From: an uncultured Rhodospirillales bacterium
Lineage (GTDB): Bacteria; Pseudomonadota; Alphaproteobacteria; Reyranellales; Reyranellaceae
NCBI GenBank assembly: GCA_945957125.1
Contig: CAMFJT010000014.1
Span: 1-49,311 of the forward strand
Length of the DNA: 49,311 nt
Reading direction: 5' to 3'
In this document: piece after piece, positions 17,883 through 26,388 of the stretch
Layout: each line of letters opens with the position of its first letter
Position numbering within the stretch: position 1 is the stretch's first letter
Position numbers and translations under genes: made by a program
Notes under the pieces: model-generated
What the model was told of the DNA's origin: nothing
Database searches by the model: none
The model's input: only the letters and a program-made list of their open reading frames with translations

Positions 17883-18932
17883 TTGCGCATCGCCATCGTC
17901 TCGGATGCCTGGCGCCCGCAGATCAACGGCGTGGTGCGCACGATCGAGAGCGTCGTGGGGATCCTGCGGGCCCAGGGGCACGAGGTCGAGGTCTTCGGTC
18001 CGGACCGCTTCCGCACCTTTCCGTGCCCGACCTACCCGGAGATCCGCCTCTCGCTGTTCCCGGCATCGCGCTTGCGCCATATGCTGAAGCTGTTCGCGCC
18101 CGATGCGATCCATATCGTGACCGAGGGCCCGCTCGGCTGGGCCGCGCGAGGCTTCTGCCGCAAGCGAGCCATCCCCTTCACCACCGCCTATCACACGCGC
18201 TTCCCCGAATACGTTCGAGCGCGCACCCGCATGCCGCTGGGCTGGGGCTATGCCTTCATGCGACGGTTCCATGCACCGTCGGCGGGCATGCTGGTGGCGG
18301 CACAGTCGATCCGGGACGAGCTGACGGCGCAAGGCTTCAAGAACCTCGTGCCATGGTCGCGCGGCGTCGACATCGCCGCCTTCAGGCCGCAGCCGCGCCG
18401 GCCGCTCGACGATCCGCGGCCGATCTGGCTCTACGCCGGCAGGCTGGCGGTGGAGAAGAACGTCAGGGCGTTCCTCGATCTCGATTTGCCGGGCACGAAG
18501 TGGGTGGTCGGTGGCGGCCCGCAGATGCAGGCCCTCCGGCAGCGCTACACCGATGTCCGCTTCTTCGGCCCGGTCGGATCCGAGGAACTGTCGGCGCGCT
18601 ACGCGCAGGCCGACTGCTTCGTCTTCCCGAGCCGGACCGACACGTTCGGCCTGGTGATGGTCGAGGCTCTGGCGTCGGGCGTTCCCATCGCGGCCTATCC
18701 TGTCCCGGGCCCGCTCGACGTCGTCACCACGCCCAAGGTCGGCGCATTGAACGACGATCTGCGCATGGCTTGCCTGACCGCGATCGGACGCGATCCCGCG
18801 GACTGCCGCGCTCATGCCGAGACCTTCACCTGGGCGCAATGTGCCGCACAATTCCTCAACGCATTGCGGCCGATCGCGCCTGGCACCTGGCAGCCGGCCG
18901 GCCGCCGCGCGATCCCGGATGCGGCATCTTGA
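17883..18932 (+). CDS. GT4 glycosyltransferase, probable Agt-type diacylglycerol glycosyltransferase
   Basis: A 349-residue family-4 glycosyltransferase (GT-B fold) starting at TTG 17883, 4 bases after the plcP stop, so the two are translationally coupled. N-terminal nucleotide-fold features are RIAIVSDAWRPQINGVVRT and DAIHIVTEGPLGWAARGFC; the acceptor/donor domain has VPWSRGVDIAAF, PIWLYAGRLAVEKN and the C-terminal PSRTDTFGLVMVEALASG donor motif. The plcP-glycosyltransferase pairing is a recognised phosphate-starvation module in alphaproteobacteria, in which the glycosyltransferase (Agt) makes glucuronosyl- or monoglycosyl-diacylglycerol from the diacylglycerol released by PlcP. The sugar transferred cannot be read from the sequence. 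SqdX- or PimB-like activity is an alternative. Confidence 0.85.
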   Translation: MRIAIVSDAWRPQINGVVRTIESVVGILRAQGHEVEVFGPDRFRTFPCPTYPEIRLSLFPASRLRHMLKLFAPDAIHIVTEGPLGWAARGFCRKRAIPFTTAYHTRFPEYVRARTRMPLGWGYAFMRRFHAPSAGMLVAAQSIRDELTAQGFKNLVPWSRGVDIAAFRPQPRRPLDDPRPIWLYAGRLAVEKNVRAFLDLDLPGTKWVVGGGPQMQALRQRYTDVRFFGPVGSEELSARYAQADCFVFPSRTDTFGLVMVEALASGVPIAAYPVPGPLDVVTTPKVGALNDDLRMACLTAIGRDPADCRAHAETFTWAQCAAQFLNALRPIAPGTWQPAGRRAIPDAAS

Positions 18933-19044
18933 GAGGATGAGGAGCGGGCGATCGCGCCTCGGCCCCTGACGGTTCCTGCCATCCGGAGTACCCGGGGCAG
19001 TTTAGGGTCGCACGGCGGCACCGCGCCGCTGCTATCATGACCGG

Positions 19045-19983
19045 ATGCCGTTCCGCGCCGCACCCGCGAGCGATACCTCACGTTTCGCCCTGGGCGCGCT
19101 CTGCGCGATGGGCACCATCCTCATTTGGGCCGGCTGGCTGGTGGCGATGCGGGTCGGCATGGCCGGCCATCTCGGCGTTCTCGACCTGATCGCGCTGCGC
19201 TTCGCGGTAGCAGGAGCGATCCTGCTGCCGGTGGTGCTGCGCCGCGGCTGGGCGCTCGACCGGCTGCGCTGGCCCGGCCTCCTGGCGATCGCGATCGGCG
19301 GCGGCGCCGCCTACAACCTTTCCGTCGGCGCGGGCCTGATCTTCGCACCCGTGGCACACGCCAGTGCCTTTACCCAAGGCGTGCTGCCACTCACCACGGC
19401 GATCGTGGCGGCGATCATGCTCGGGGAACGCCTGCCGGGCGTGCGCAAGCTCGGCATCGGCCTGATCGTCGCGGGCGCCGTCACCATCGCAGGCGTGAGC
19501 GCATTGGCGCTCGGCCGGCAAAGCATCGGCCACCTGATCCTGGTCTCGGCTACTCTCCTGTGGGCCACCTACTCCGTCGTACTGCGCCGATCGCGCCTCG
19601 ACGGGCTGCATGCCACGGCCATCGCCGCCGTCGCTTCGTGCATCGTCTACCTGCCGCTCTATCTGATCCTCGTCGGGCCGCAGCGGCTGCTCGCCGCGCC
19701 GTGGCAGGAGGTGCTGTGGCAGGGCGCCTACCAGGGGGTGCTGACCGCCCTGGTGTCGATGGTGCTGTATGGCTACGCGATCGCCCTGATCGGTCCGTCG
19801 GCCTCCGCCGCCTTCATCTCCCTCGGCCCGGTGATCGCCGCGCTGCTCGCGATCCCCATCCTGCAAGAATGGCCGCGCCCGACCGATTGGATCGGCATCG
19901 CCGTGATCAGCGCCGGAGTCTATCTCGCCAGCGGCGGCCCGCTTCCCTTCACTTCGGCCAGTCGGCCGGCTCCCCCGCCTTGA
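19045..19983 (+). CDS. EamA/DMT-family transporter
   Basis: A 312-residue drug/metabolite transporter with ten predicted membrane helices in two EamA repeats. The first repeat contains GTILIWAGWLVAMRVGMAG and LIALRFAVAGAILLPVVL; the second has ILVSATLLWATYSVVLRRSR, and the family ending LGPVIAALLAIPILQEWPRPTDWIGIAVISAGVYLAS in pieces near residues 270-305. Such proteins export amino acids, nucleotides or metabolites; the substrate is not predictable. Its last 35 bases overlap, tail to tail, the end of the RraA-like gene on the opposite strand. Confidence 0.92.
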   Translation: MPFRAAPASDTSRFALGALCAMGTILIWAGWLVAMRVGMAGHLGVLDLIALRFAVAGAILLPVVLRRGWALDRLRWPGLLAIAIGGGAAYNLSVGAGLIFAPVAHASAFTQGVLPLTTAIVAAIMLGERLPGVRKLGIGLIVAGAVTIAGVSALALGRQSIGHLILVSATLLWATYSVVLRRSRLDGLHATAIAAVASCIVYLPLYLILVGPQRLLAAPWQEVLWQGAYQGVLTALVSMVLYGYAIALIGPSASAAFISLGPVIAALLAIPILQEWPRPTDWIGIAVISAGVYLASGGPLPFTSASRPAPPP

Positions 19984-20686
19984 TCCACGCCGCGTAGTCG
20001 GCCTTGGTCTGGTCGTTGGGCGGGTAGACGCCGGGGATCTCGCGGCCCTGGCCGATGCGGATCGCCACGAATTTCTCCAGCCGCTCCTGCTCGAAGGAAT
20101 CGCGCGCGACCTCGTCGGCGAGATGACGCGGCACGACGATGGCGCCATCCTCGTCGGCCACGATCACGTCGCCGGGATAGACCGGAACGCCGCAGATGCC
20201 GAGCGGCGTCTGGACCTCGACCGGATGCAGGTTGGCCATGCTGGGCGGCGCGGCGGCGGCCGTGCAGAACACCGGGAAATCGAACTTGCCGATCACCGGC
20301 GTGTCGCGCATCGCCCCGTCGCTCAGGACGCCGGCGACGCCGCGCACCTTCAGCCGCAGCGCCAGGATGTCGCCCAGCGTGCCCGAGCGTGTGTTGCCCT
20401 CGGTCCCGATCACCAGCACATGGCCCGCCGGCGTCTCCTCGATCGCCGCCCGTTGCGCGCTCGGCGGATCGGCCGGCGTCGGCGGCTTGTCGAGATCCTC
20501 GCGGCCGGGAATGTAGCGCAGCGTGTAGGCAGGCCCGACCAGCCGCGCCGCCTTGGGATTGAGCGGCCGCACGCCGCTCACCGCGCAATTGCGGAAGCCG
20601 CGCTTCATCATCTGCATCGAGATAGTGGCGGTGCTGGCGTAGAGAAAATTCTTCGTGGTCTCCGCCGACAGTGGCGCGCTGGACAT
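19949..20686 (-). CDS. RraA-like protein (HMG/CHA aldolase family)
   Basis: A 245-residue protein of the RraA-like fold, formerly called dimethylmenaquinone methyltransferase. The active-site block GVAGVLSDGAMRDTPVIGK near residue 135 has the Arg and Asp (MRD) that bind pyruvate and metal in 4-hydroxy-4-methyl-2-oxoglutarate aldolases; the GNTRSGTLGDILALRLK segment precedes it and CGVPVYPGDVIVADEDGAIVVPRHL follows. True RraA (an inhibitor of RNase E) is much shorter, so a class II pyruvate aldolase or oxaloacetate decarboxylase role is more likely. The start is supported by AGGGGAG. It is followed downstream by the overlapping EamA gene end. Confidence 0.88.
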   Translation of the reverse strand: MSSAPLSAETTKNFLYASTATISMQMMKRGFRNCAVSGVRPLNPKAARLVGPAYTLRYIPGREDLDKPPTPADPPSAQRAAIEETPAGHVLVIGTEGNTRSGTLGDILALRLKVRGVAGVLSDGAMRDTPVIGKFDFPVFCTAAAAPPSMANLHPVEVQTPLGICGVPVYPGDVIVADEDGAIVVPRHLADEVARDSFEQERLEKFVAIRIGQGREIPGVYPPNDQTKADYAAWIKAGEPADWPK

Positions 20687-20698
20687 TCGTTTCTCCCC

Positions 20699-22216
20699 TT
20701 ACAACAACGATCCTTGATTACCGCCCCCGGCGTCGCGCTTGCGTGGCTGGGCAGCGGGACGCGACGCACCGCCGGCGATGCCGTCGCTGACCCGTGCGCG
20801 CACCTCGCCGTCGCCGAATTCGATGCCGATCGTGTCGCCGGCCCGCAGCGCCTCGGCCGCGAGCACCGGCTGACCGTCCTGGTCGCGCACCAGGGCAAAG
20901 CCGCGATTGAGCACGGAGTGGAACGAATAGCTCTCGAGCAGCTTGCCGGTCTGCTCGACCTGGCGCTCGCCGTGCTGCAGCAGATCGCTCGAATGGCGCT
21001 GCAGGCGCAGGCCGTACTGATCGAGCCGGTCGAAGGCACGTGCATACTTCTGCAGGGCCTCGCTCTTGAAGCGTCGCATCGCGCCGTCGAGCGCGCGCGC
21101 CTCGCTCACCAGCAGCTGCGCCTTGGCGCTGATCACAGCCACCGGGCTCGTGAGTCGCGCGCGCTCCAGCTCATGGCCGCGCCGATCGACCAGCGCGCGG
21201 GTCGCCAGCGCCAGCCGCTCGCCGCTGACATCGACGCGCTGCTGGCGATCCTCGATCAGGCGCAGCGGATCGCCCAGCCCGCGCGCCAGCCCTGCCAGCT
21301 CGGTCGAGGCCTCGCGCAGGGCGCGCGTCATGCAGGCTATCGTGCGCTTGCCGAAGTCGAGTGTCTGGGCCAGCAGGTCGGCCCGCACCGGCACCGCCAT
21401 CTCGGCGGCCGCCGTCGGCGTCGGCGCGCGGCGGTCGGAGGCGAAGTCGATCAGCGTCGTATCGGTCTCGTGGCCCACCGCGGAAATCAGCGGGATGGCC
21501 GAGGCCGCGGCGGCGCGCACCACGATCTCCTCGTTGAACGCCCAGAGGTCCTCGAGGCTGCCGCCGCCACGTGCCACGATCAGCACGCCCGGACGCGGCA
21601 CGGGACCGTCGACCGGCAAGCGGTTGAAGCCGGCGATCGCCGCCGCCACCTCGCCCGCCGCCTTGTCGCCCTGCACCGACACCGGCCAGACCAGCACGCG
21701 GCTCGGGAAACGGTCGGCGAGACGGTGCAGGATATCGCGGATCACCGCGCCCGACGGCGAGGTCACGACGCCGATCACCTCGGGCAGGAACGGCAGCGGC
21801 CGCTTGCGCTCCTGCGCGAACAGGCCCTCGGCCGCGAGCTTCTTGCGCCGGTCCTCGAGCAGCTTGAGCAGCGCGCCTTCGCCGGCCAGCTCCATGCGGT
21901 CGATGATGATCTGGTAGCGCGAGGAGCCGGGATAGGTGGTGATCTTGCCGGTGGCGATCACCTCCATGCCTTCCTCGATCCGGATGCCGAGCCGCGGCAG
22001 GGTGCCCTTCCAGCACACGCCGTCGAGCACGGCGTTCTCGTCCTTCAGGCGGAAATAGGCGTGGCCCGAGCGCGGAAAGACCGGCTGGCTGATCTCGCCC
22101 CTCACCCGCACCCGCGGAAACGCGCCCTCGAGCTGGCGCTTCAGGGCGAACGACAGCTCGGAGACGGAGAATTCCGGGATGTTGCTGACGGCAACCTCGG
22201 ACGCGGTCATTTCCAT
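20699..22216 (-). CDS. xseA: Exodeoxyribonuclease VII large subunit
   Basis: A 505-residue XseA. The N-terminal OB-fold begins with FSVSELSFALKRQLEGAFPRVRVRGEIS and continues with HAYFRLKDENAVLDGVCWKG; the catalytic domain has GVVTSPSGAVIRDILHRLADRFP, IVARGGGSLEDLWAFNEE and ISAVGHETDTTLIDFASDRRAPTPTAAAE in pieces between residues 150 and 300. A helical region binds the small subunit XseB. With XseB it degrades single-stranded DNA in mismatch repair and recombination. Two ATGs (22216 and 22210) are possible starts. It ends 12 bases before the RraA-like start and may be cotranscribed with it. Confidence 0.97.
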   Translation of the reverse strand: MEMTASEVAVSNIPEFSVSELSFALKRQLEGAFPRVRVRGEISQPVFPRSGHAYFRLKDENAVLDGVCWKGTLPRLGIRIEEGMEVIATGKITTYPGSSRYQIIIDRMELAGEGALLKLLEDRRKKLAAEGLFAQERKRPLPFLPEVIGVVTSPSGAVIRDILHRLADRFPSRVLVWPVSVQGDKAAGEVAAAIAGFNRLPVDGPVPRPGVLIVARGGGSLEDLWAFNEEIVVRAAAASAIPLISAVGHETDTTLIDFASDRRAPTPTAAAEMAVPVRADLLAQTLDFGKRTIACMTRALREASTELAGLARGLGDPLRLIEDRQQRVDVSGERLALATRALVDRRGHELERARLTSPVAVISAKAQLLVSEARALDGAMRRFKSEALQKYARAFDRLDQYGLRLQRHSSDLLQHGERQVEQTGKLLESYSFHSVLNRGFALVRDQDGQPVLAAEALRAGDTIGIEFGDGEVRARVSDGIAGGASRPAAQPRKRDAGGGNQGSLL

Positions 22217-22225
22217 CGCGCGACG

Positions 22226-22630
22226 CTACACGCGCGCGTCGATGCAGACGAGCGGCCCTTTCCAGGCGAGGAGGCGCGCATCGGAAGTGACCAGGGGAAG
22301 ACCGAGCTTCACTGCCGTGGCGGCGATGAAACGATCAGCGGGACCGCCGTGCAATCCAGGCAGCATCGTTGACACAATGGCCACGTCGCCATCGAGTGCA
22401 ACCTCGTCGATCCCAAGCTGGAGCGCTTCAATACGCCATTGTGATACCGACTTGTCGAGCCGCAACCGTTCCTTCGCGATCAACACAGCGACTTCCCAAA
22501 AGGACGTCGCCGAAACGCAGACCCTGCCGGTTCGGAAACCTTCGTCGATACGTCGCTCCGCCTGGCGCCCCAATCGGTCACTATCCTTGAGCAGCCAGAT
22601 AAGCGCGTTGGTATCCAGGACGATGCTCAT
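22226..22630 (-). CDS. vapC: PIN-domain toxin (VapC-like)
   Basis: A 134-residue PIN-domain protein beginning SIVLDTNALIWLLKDSDRLG, with the first acidic residue in LDTNALIW. It has the central VSATSFWEVAVLI and the acidic GLHGGPADRFIAATAVKLGLPLVTSD (Asp residues near 92 and 110), matching the four-acidic-residue active site of VapC ribonucleases, which cleave tRNA or rRNA. The ATG at 22630 overlaps the antitoxin stop as ATGA, typical of toxin-antitoxin operons. It then sits 9 bases from the end of xseA on the same strand. The target RNA is unknown. Confidence 0.93.
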   Translation of the reverse strand: MSIVLDTNALIWLLKDSDRLGRQAERRIDEGFRTGRVCVSATSFWEVAVLIAKERLRLDKSVSQWRIEALQLGIDEVALDGDVAIVSTMLPGLHGGPADRFIAATAVKLGLPLVTSDARLLAWKGPLVCIDARV

Positions 22631-22860
22631 TCCTTGAGCGCCTCCCATTCAACACCGAGTGGCTCGTCAAGATCGCCGAGGATTGTAATCGAGCCCTTCA
22701 TTGCGCCGAGAAGCGTCTTGGGCTTTTGTACAAACGGCACGATCTGCGCGACTGGCTTTCCGTTCTTGGTGACGATGACTCGTTCGTGCTTGTCAGCGAC
22801 TTCGTCGAGAACGCCTAAAAACTTCGCTTTGCACTCCGAAGCTTTCATGGTCTTTGTCAT
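22627..22860 (-). CDS. Phd/YefM-type antitoxin
   Basis: A 77-residue protein from ATG 22860 with GGAG about 8 bases upstream. The N-terminal half (MKASECKAKFLGVLDEVADK and RVIVTKNGKPVAQIVPF) is the Phd/YefM DNA-binding and dimerisation fold, and the C-terminal half is a toxin-wrapping tail (GSITILGDLDEPLGVEWEAL). It is the neutralising partner of the PIN toxin, whose ATG overlaps its stop. A nested palindrome just upstream is the expected autoregulatory operator. The frame continues upstream through antisense sequence of purD; that part is not a real extension. Confidence 0.92.
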   Translation of the reverse strand: MTKTMKASECKAKFLGVLDEVADKHERVIVTKNGKPVAQIVPFVQKPKTLLGAMKGSITILGDLDEPLGVEWEALKE

Positions 22861-22873
22861 GCTGGAAACTCCG

Positions 22874-22904
22874 ATATGACCATGGTCATGACCATTAGTC
22901 ATAT
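22874..22904 (-). promoter_or_regulatory. Nested palindromic operator of the antitoxin-toxin operon
   Basis: A perfect 12-base palindrome TGGTCATGACCA (22883-22894) lies inside outer arms ATATGAC (22874-22880) and GTCATAT (22898-22904), and ATGACCATGGTCAT (22876-22889) is itself palindromic. It lies 14 bases before the antitoxin ATG and 35 before the divergent purD ATG. Antitoxins of this family bind such repeats. Confidence 0.78.
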
Positions 22905-22938
22905 GGGCGAAAATGGTCGTTATTTCAAGGGTTGAGAG

Positions 22939-24216
22939 ATGCGCATCCTGGTCGTTGGCGGCGGTGGCCGCGAGCATGCGCTGTGCTGGGCGATTGCCGC
23001 ATCCCCCCTGTGCACGAAGCTGTTCTGCGCGCCCGGCAATGCCGGCATCGCGCAAGTGGCCGAGTGCGTCGAGGTCGGGGCGGAGGACATCCCGGGGCAG
23101 GTGGACCTCGCCCAGCGCGAGAAAATCGATTTCGTGGTGATCGGGCCGGATGCGCCGCTGGTCGCCGGCATGGCGGACGCGTTCGCGGCCGCCGGCATCA
23201 AGGTGTTCGGCCCGTCGAAGGATGCGGCCCGGCTCGAAGGGTCCAAGAGCTTCACCAAGGCGCTGTGCCGGCAGCACGGCATCCCGACCGCCGACTACGA
23301 GCGCTTCACCGATCTCGCGGCGGCGGAGGCCTATATCCGCCGGCAGGGCGCGCCGATCGTGGTGAAGGCGGACGGGCTGGCCGCGGGCAAGGGCGTGATC
23401 GTGGCAGAAACCGTCGAGCAGGCGCTCGAGGCGGCGCGCGACATGCTGGCGGGAAACCGCTTCGGCGCGGCCGGCGCGGCGGTCGTGATCGAGGAGTTCA
23501 TGGAGGGCGAGGAGGTCAGCCTCTTTGCCCTGTCCGACGGCGAGCACGTGCTGCCGCTGGTCGGCGCGCAGGACCACAAGCGCGCCTTCGACGGCGACAA
23601 GGGGCCGAACACCGGCGGGATGGGTGCCTACTCTCCGGTGCCGATCCTCGACGCGGCGATGTTCGAGCGCGCGATGGCCGAGATCGTGCGGCCGACAGTG
23701 AAGGCGATGAAGGAGGCCGGAACGCCGTTCAGGGGCGTGCTCTATGCCGGCCTGATGATCGGCCCGAGCGGCCCGCGGCTGGTCGAGTACAACTGCCGCT
23801 TCGGCGATCCCGAATGCCAAGTGCTGATGATGCGGCTCCGGTCGGACATCGTGCCGGCCCTGATGGCCTGCGCCGACGGCGGCTTGAAGCATTTCGACCT
23901 GCGCTGGACCAACGATGCGGCGCTGACGGTGATCCTCGCGACCAAGGGCTATCCCGATGGCTATGCGAAGGGCAGCGAGATCCGCGGTCTCGACGCCGCC
24001 GCGAAGGTCGAGGGCGTCGAGATCTTCCATGCCGGCACCAAGGCGGACGGCAGCCGTATCCTGGCCAACGGCGGGCGCGTGCTGAACGTCACCGCCGTGG
24101 CACCCACCGTGCGGGAAGCGCGCGAGCGCGCCTACCGGGCGGTCGACCTGATCGACTGGCCGGAGGGCTTCTGCCGGCGCGATATCGCATGGCGGGCAGT
24201 CGTTCCACAGTCGTGA
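22939..24216 (+). CDS. purD: Phosphoribosylamine-glycine ligase
   Basis: A 425-residue GAR synthetase. Key segments are MRILVVGGGGREHALCWAIA with the N-domain, DFVVIGPDAPLVAGMAD, the ATP-grasp core IVVKADGLAAGKGVIVAET, DHKRAFDGDKGPNTGGMGAYSPVP and NCRFGDPECQVLMMRL. It joins phosphoribosylamine and glycine using ATP in purine synthesis. Length and architecture are standard. It diverges from the antitoxin operon, with only 78 bases between starts. Confidence 0.98.
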   Translation: MRILVVGGGGREHALCWAIAASPLCTKLFCAPGNAGIAQVAECVEVGAEDIPGQVDLAQREKIDFVVIGPDAPLVAGMADAFAAAGIKVFGPSKDAARLEGSKSFTKALCRQHGIPTADYERFTDLAAAEAYIRRQGAPIVVKADGLAAGKGVIVAETVEQALEAARDMLAGNRFGAAGAAVVIEEFMEGEEVSLFALSDGEHVLPLVGAQDHKRAFDGDKGPNTGGMGAYSPVPILDAAMFERAMAEIVRPTVKAMKEAGTPFRGVLYAGLMIGPSGPRLVEYNCRFGDPECQVLMMRLRSDIVPALMACADGGLKHFDLRWTNDAALTVILATKGYPDGYAKGSEIRGLDAAAKVEGVEIFHAGTKADGSRILANGGRVLNVTAVAPTVREARERAYRAVDLIDWPEGFCRRDIAWRAVVPQS

Positions 24217-24248
24217 CAGGCCCGATGGGCCAAGGCTAGAGTCCGGCC

Positions 24249-25376
24249 ATGCCCGATTCACCCGATCTCTCGCAGCGACTGCTGTCGCAGCTGCGCTTCC
24301 CCTGCGGCGACGTGCCGGACCCCGGCACGATCAAGAACGTCGCCCCCGGCATCTACTGGCTGCGCATGCCGCTGCCCTTCCAGCTCAACCACATCAACCT
24401 GTGGCTGATCGAGGAGACCAACGGCTGGACGATCGTCGATACCGGCATCAACACCGATGCCACGCGGGAGCTGTGGGAGAAGATCTTCGCCGAGCGGCTC
24501 GGCGGCAAGCCGGTGATCCGGGTCATCGCCACGCACCTGCACCCCGACCATGTCGGCCTCGCCGGCTGGCTGTGCGAACGCTGGAAGGCGCCGCTGCTGA
24601 TGACGCTCGGCGAGTACATCAGCGCGGTCGCCGCGCGCAACGACTTCATCGAGAACGAGGACATGCGCGCCGCGCACCTGACGCGCAACGGCGTGCCGGC
24701 CGACAAGATCACGCTGTTCCATCGCCACAAGGGTGGCTACGCCAAGGGCGTCGCCCCGCTGCCGTCGTCGTTCCAGCGGCTGATCCATGCCCATCCGATC
24801 ACCATCGGCGGCCATCGCTGGGACGTCATCGTCGGCCGCGGCCACGCGCCCGAGCATGCCTCGCTGTGGTGCCCGGAGCTCAACGTGCTGATCGCCGGCG
24901 ACCAGGTGCTACCCAAGATCAGCACCAATGTCGGCGTCTGGCCGAACGAGCCGCTGGCCGACGCGCTGACCTGGTTCCTCGACGGCTTCTCGCGCTTCCG
25001 CCGTCTGCCGGCCGATGCGCTGGTGCTGCCGAGCCACGGCTTCCCGTTCGTCGGCATGCACACGCGGCTCGACCAGCTCGTCGCCCATCACGACGCACGC
25101 CTCAACGACATGACGACGGCGATCGCCCGCCGCGGCGGCGAGGGCGCGACCGGCTGGGACATGGTGCCGGTGCTGTTCCCGCGCCATCTCGACAACAACC
25201 AGGTGGTCTTCGCCTTCGGCGAGACCCTGGCCCACCTTCACTGTCTCGAGACCCGCGCGCGGGTGAAGCGCACGGTCGTCGACGGCGTGCACCGCTTCGT
25301 CGCGCTGATCGACCCGAACCTCCAACCTCCGTCCGACGACTCGGACGCCGAGGTCATGGATATCGGCCAGACCTAG
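24249..25376 (+). CDS. MBL-fold metallo-hydrolase
   Basis: A 375-residue metallo-beta-lactamase-fold enzyme. The HxHxDH signature appears as [17 protein letters not shown] near residue 100, with the later metal ligands in [12 protein letters not shown] and [20 protein letters not shown] and LPSHGFPF further match the family. The C-terminus (from about 270) adds a helical segment, so it belongs to a longer subgroup, often annotated as beta-lactamase-like hydrolases. It is followed immediately by queA (GTG 2 bases after its stop), so it is probably cotranscribed with queA and tgt; whether it acts in tRNA or nucleotide metabolism is not known. Confidence 0.9.
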   Translation: MPDSPDLSQRLLSQLRFPCGDVPDPGTIKNVAPGIYWLRMPLPFQLNHINLWLIEETNGWTIVDTGINTDATRELWEKIFAERLGGKPVIRVIATHLHPDHVGLAGWLCERWKAPLLMTLGEYISAVAARNDFIENEDMRAAHLTRNGVPADKITLFHRHKGGYAKGVAPLPSSFQRLIHAHPITIGGHRWDVIVGRGHAPEHASLWCPELNVLIAGDQVLPKISTNVGVWPNEPLADALTWFLDGFSRFRRLPADALVLPSHGFPFVGMHTRLDQLVAHHDARLNDMTTAIARRGGEGATGWDMVPVLFPRHLDNNQVVFAFGETLAHLHCLETRARVKRTVVDGVHRFVALIDPNLQPPSDDSDAEVMDIGQT

Positions 25377-25377
25377 T

Positions 25378-26388
25378 GTGCGCGTCGATCTTTTCGACTT
25401 CGTCCTCCCCGAAGACCTGATCGCCCAGCGGCCCGTCTCGCCGCGCGATTCGGCGCGCCTGCTCGACGTGCTGCCGGATGCGCTGCACGACCGCACGGTC
25501 CGAGGGCTGCCGGGCCTTCTGCAGGCCGGCGACCTGCTGGTGTTCAACGACACGAAGGTCATTCCCGCCCGCCTGATCGGCACGCGGCCGAGCGGCGGCA
25601 AGGTCGAGGCGTTGCTGATCCGCCAGCACGGCGAGAACCGATGGCGTGCCTTTGCGCGGCCGGGCAAGCGGCTCAAGGTCGGCGACAGGCTCGCCTTCGC
25701 GGCGCTGGCCGGAGACGTCGCGGCCAAGCATGCCGATGGCTCGATCGACATCGTGTTCGACCGCGGCGGAAGCGAGCTGATGGCCGCGATCGAGACGGCC
25801 GGCGCCGTGCCGTTGCCGCCGTACATTCGCGGCGGTACCGCGGATGCGCGCGATCGCACCGATTACCAGACGCTGTTCGCCAGGATCGATGGCTCGGTCG
25901 CGGCGCCGACCGCGGGCCTGCACTTCACGCCCGAGCTCATGACGGCGCTCGGTGCGGCCGGCATCCGTACCGCAAACGTCACCCTGCATGTCGGCGCAGG
26001 GACGTTCCAGCCGGTGCGGGTCGACGACACCGAGCAGCACGTCATGCATTCCGAATGGGGAGAGGTCTCGCAGGCGACGGCGGACGCCATTGGCGCGGCC
26101 AAGCGTGTCGTGAGCATCGGCACCACCCCACTGCGCCTGCTCGAAACGGTGGCGCGCGACGGACCGATGCGTGCCTGGGCCGGCGAGACCGACATCTTCA
26201 TCACGCCTGGATTTCGCTTCCGGGCCGTCAATCTGCTCCTGACGAACTTCCACCTGCCGCGTTCCACGCTGTTCATGCTGGTATCGGCCTTCGCGGGACT
26301 GGAGCGCATGAGGAGCGCCTACGAGCACGCCGTCGCGGAGCGATACCGCTTCTATTCCTACGGCGATTGTTGTCTGTTGCGGCGATGA
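25378..26388 (+). CDS. queA: S-adenosylmethionine:tRNA ribosyltransferase-isomerase
   Basis: A 336-residue QueA starting at GTG 25378, one base after the MBL gene stop. It begins [28 protein letters not shown] and contains [32 protein letters not shown] and [16 protein letters not shown], the family motifs. It adds the ribosyl moiety of SAM to preQ1 in tRNA, forming epoxyqueuosine. The usual ending YRFYSYGD is present, with a slightly extended tail. Its stop overlaps the tgt start as ATGA, so queA and tgt are translationally coupled. Confidence 0.97.
   Translation: MRVDLFDFVLPEDLIAQRPVSPRDSARLLDVLPDALHDRTVRGLPGLLQAGDLLVFNDTKVIPARLIGTRPSGGKVEALLIRQHGENRWRAFARPGKRLKVGDRLAFAALAGDVAAKHADGSIDIVFDRGGSELMAAIETAGAVPLPPYIRGGTADARDRTDYQTLFARIDGSVAAPTAGLHFTPELMTALGAAGIRTANVTLHVGAGTFQPVRVDDTEQHVMHSEWGEVSQATADAIGAAKRVVSIGTTPLRLLETVARDGPMRAWAGETDIFITPGFRFRAVNLLLTNFHLPRSTLFMLVSAFAGLERMRSAYEHAVAERYRFYSYGDCCLLRR

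Noticed and set aside
20123..22372. Open frame of 749 codons on the plus strand
   Set aside because: It is antisense to xseA and the RraA-like gene, has low-complexity Arg/His/Ala composition, and matches no family. It results from high GC.
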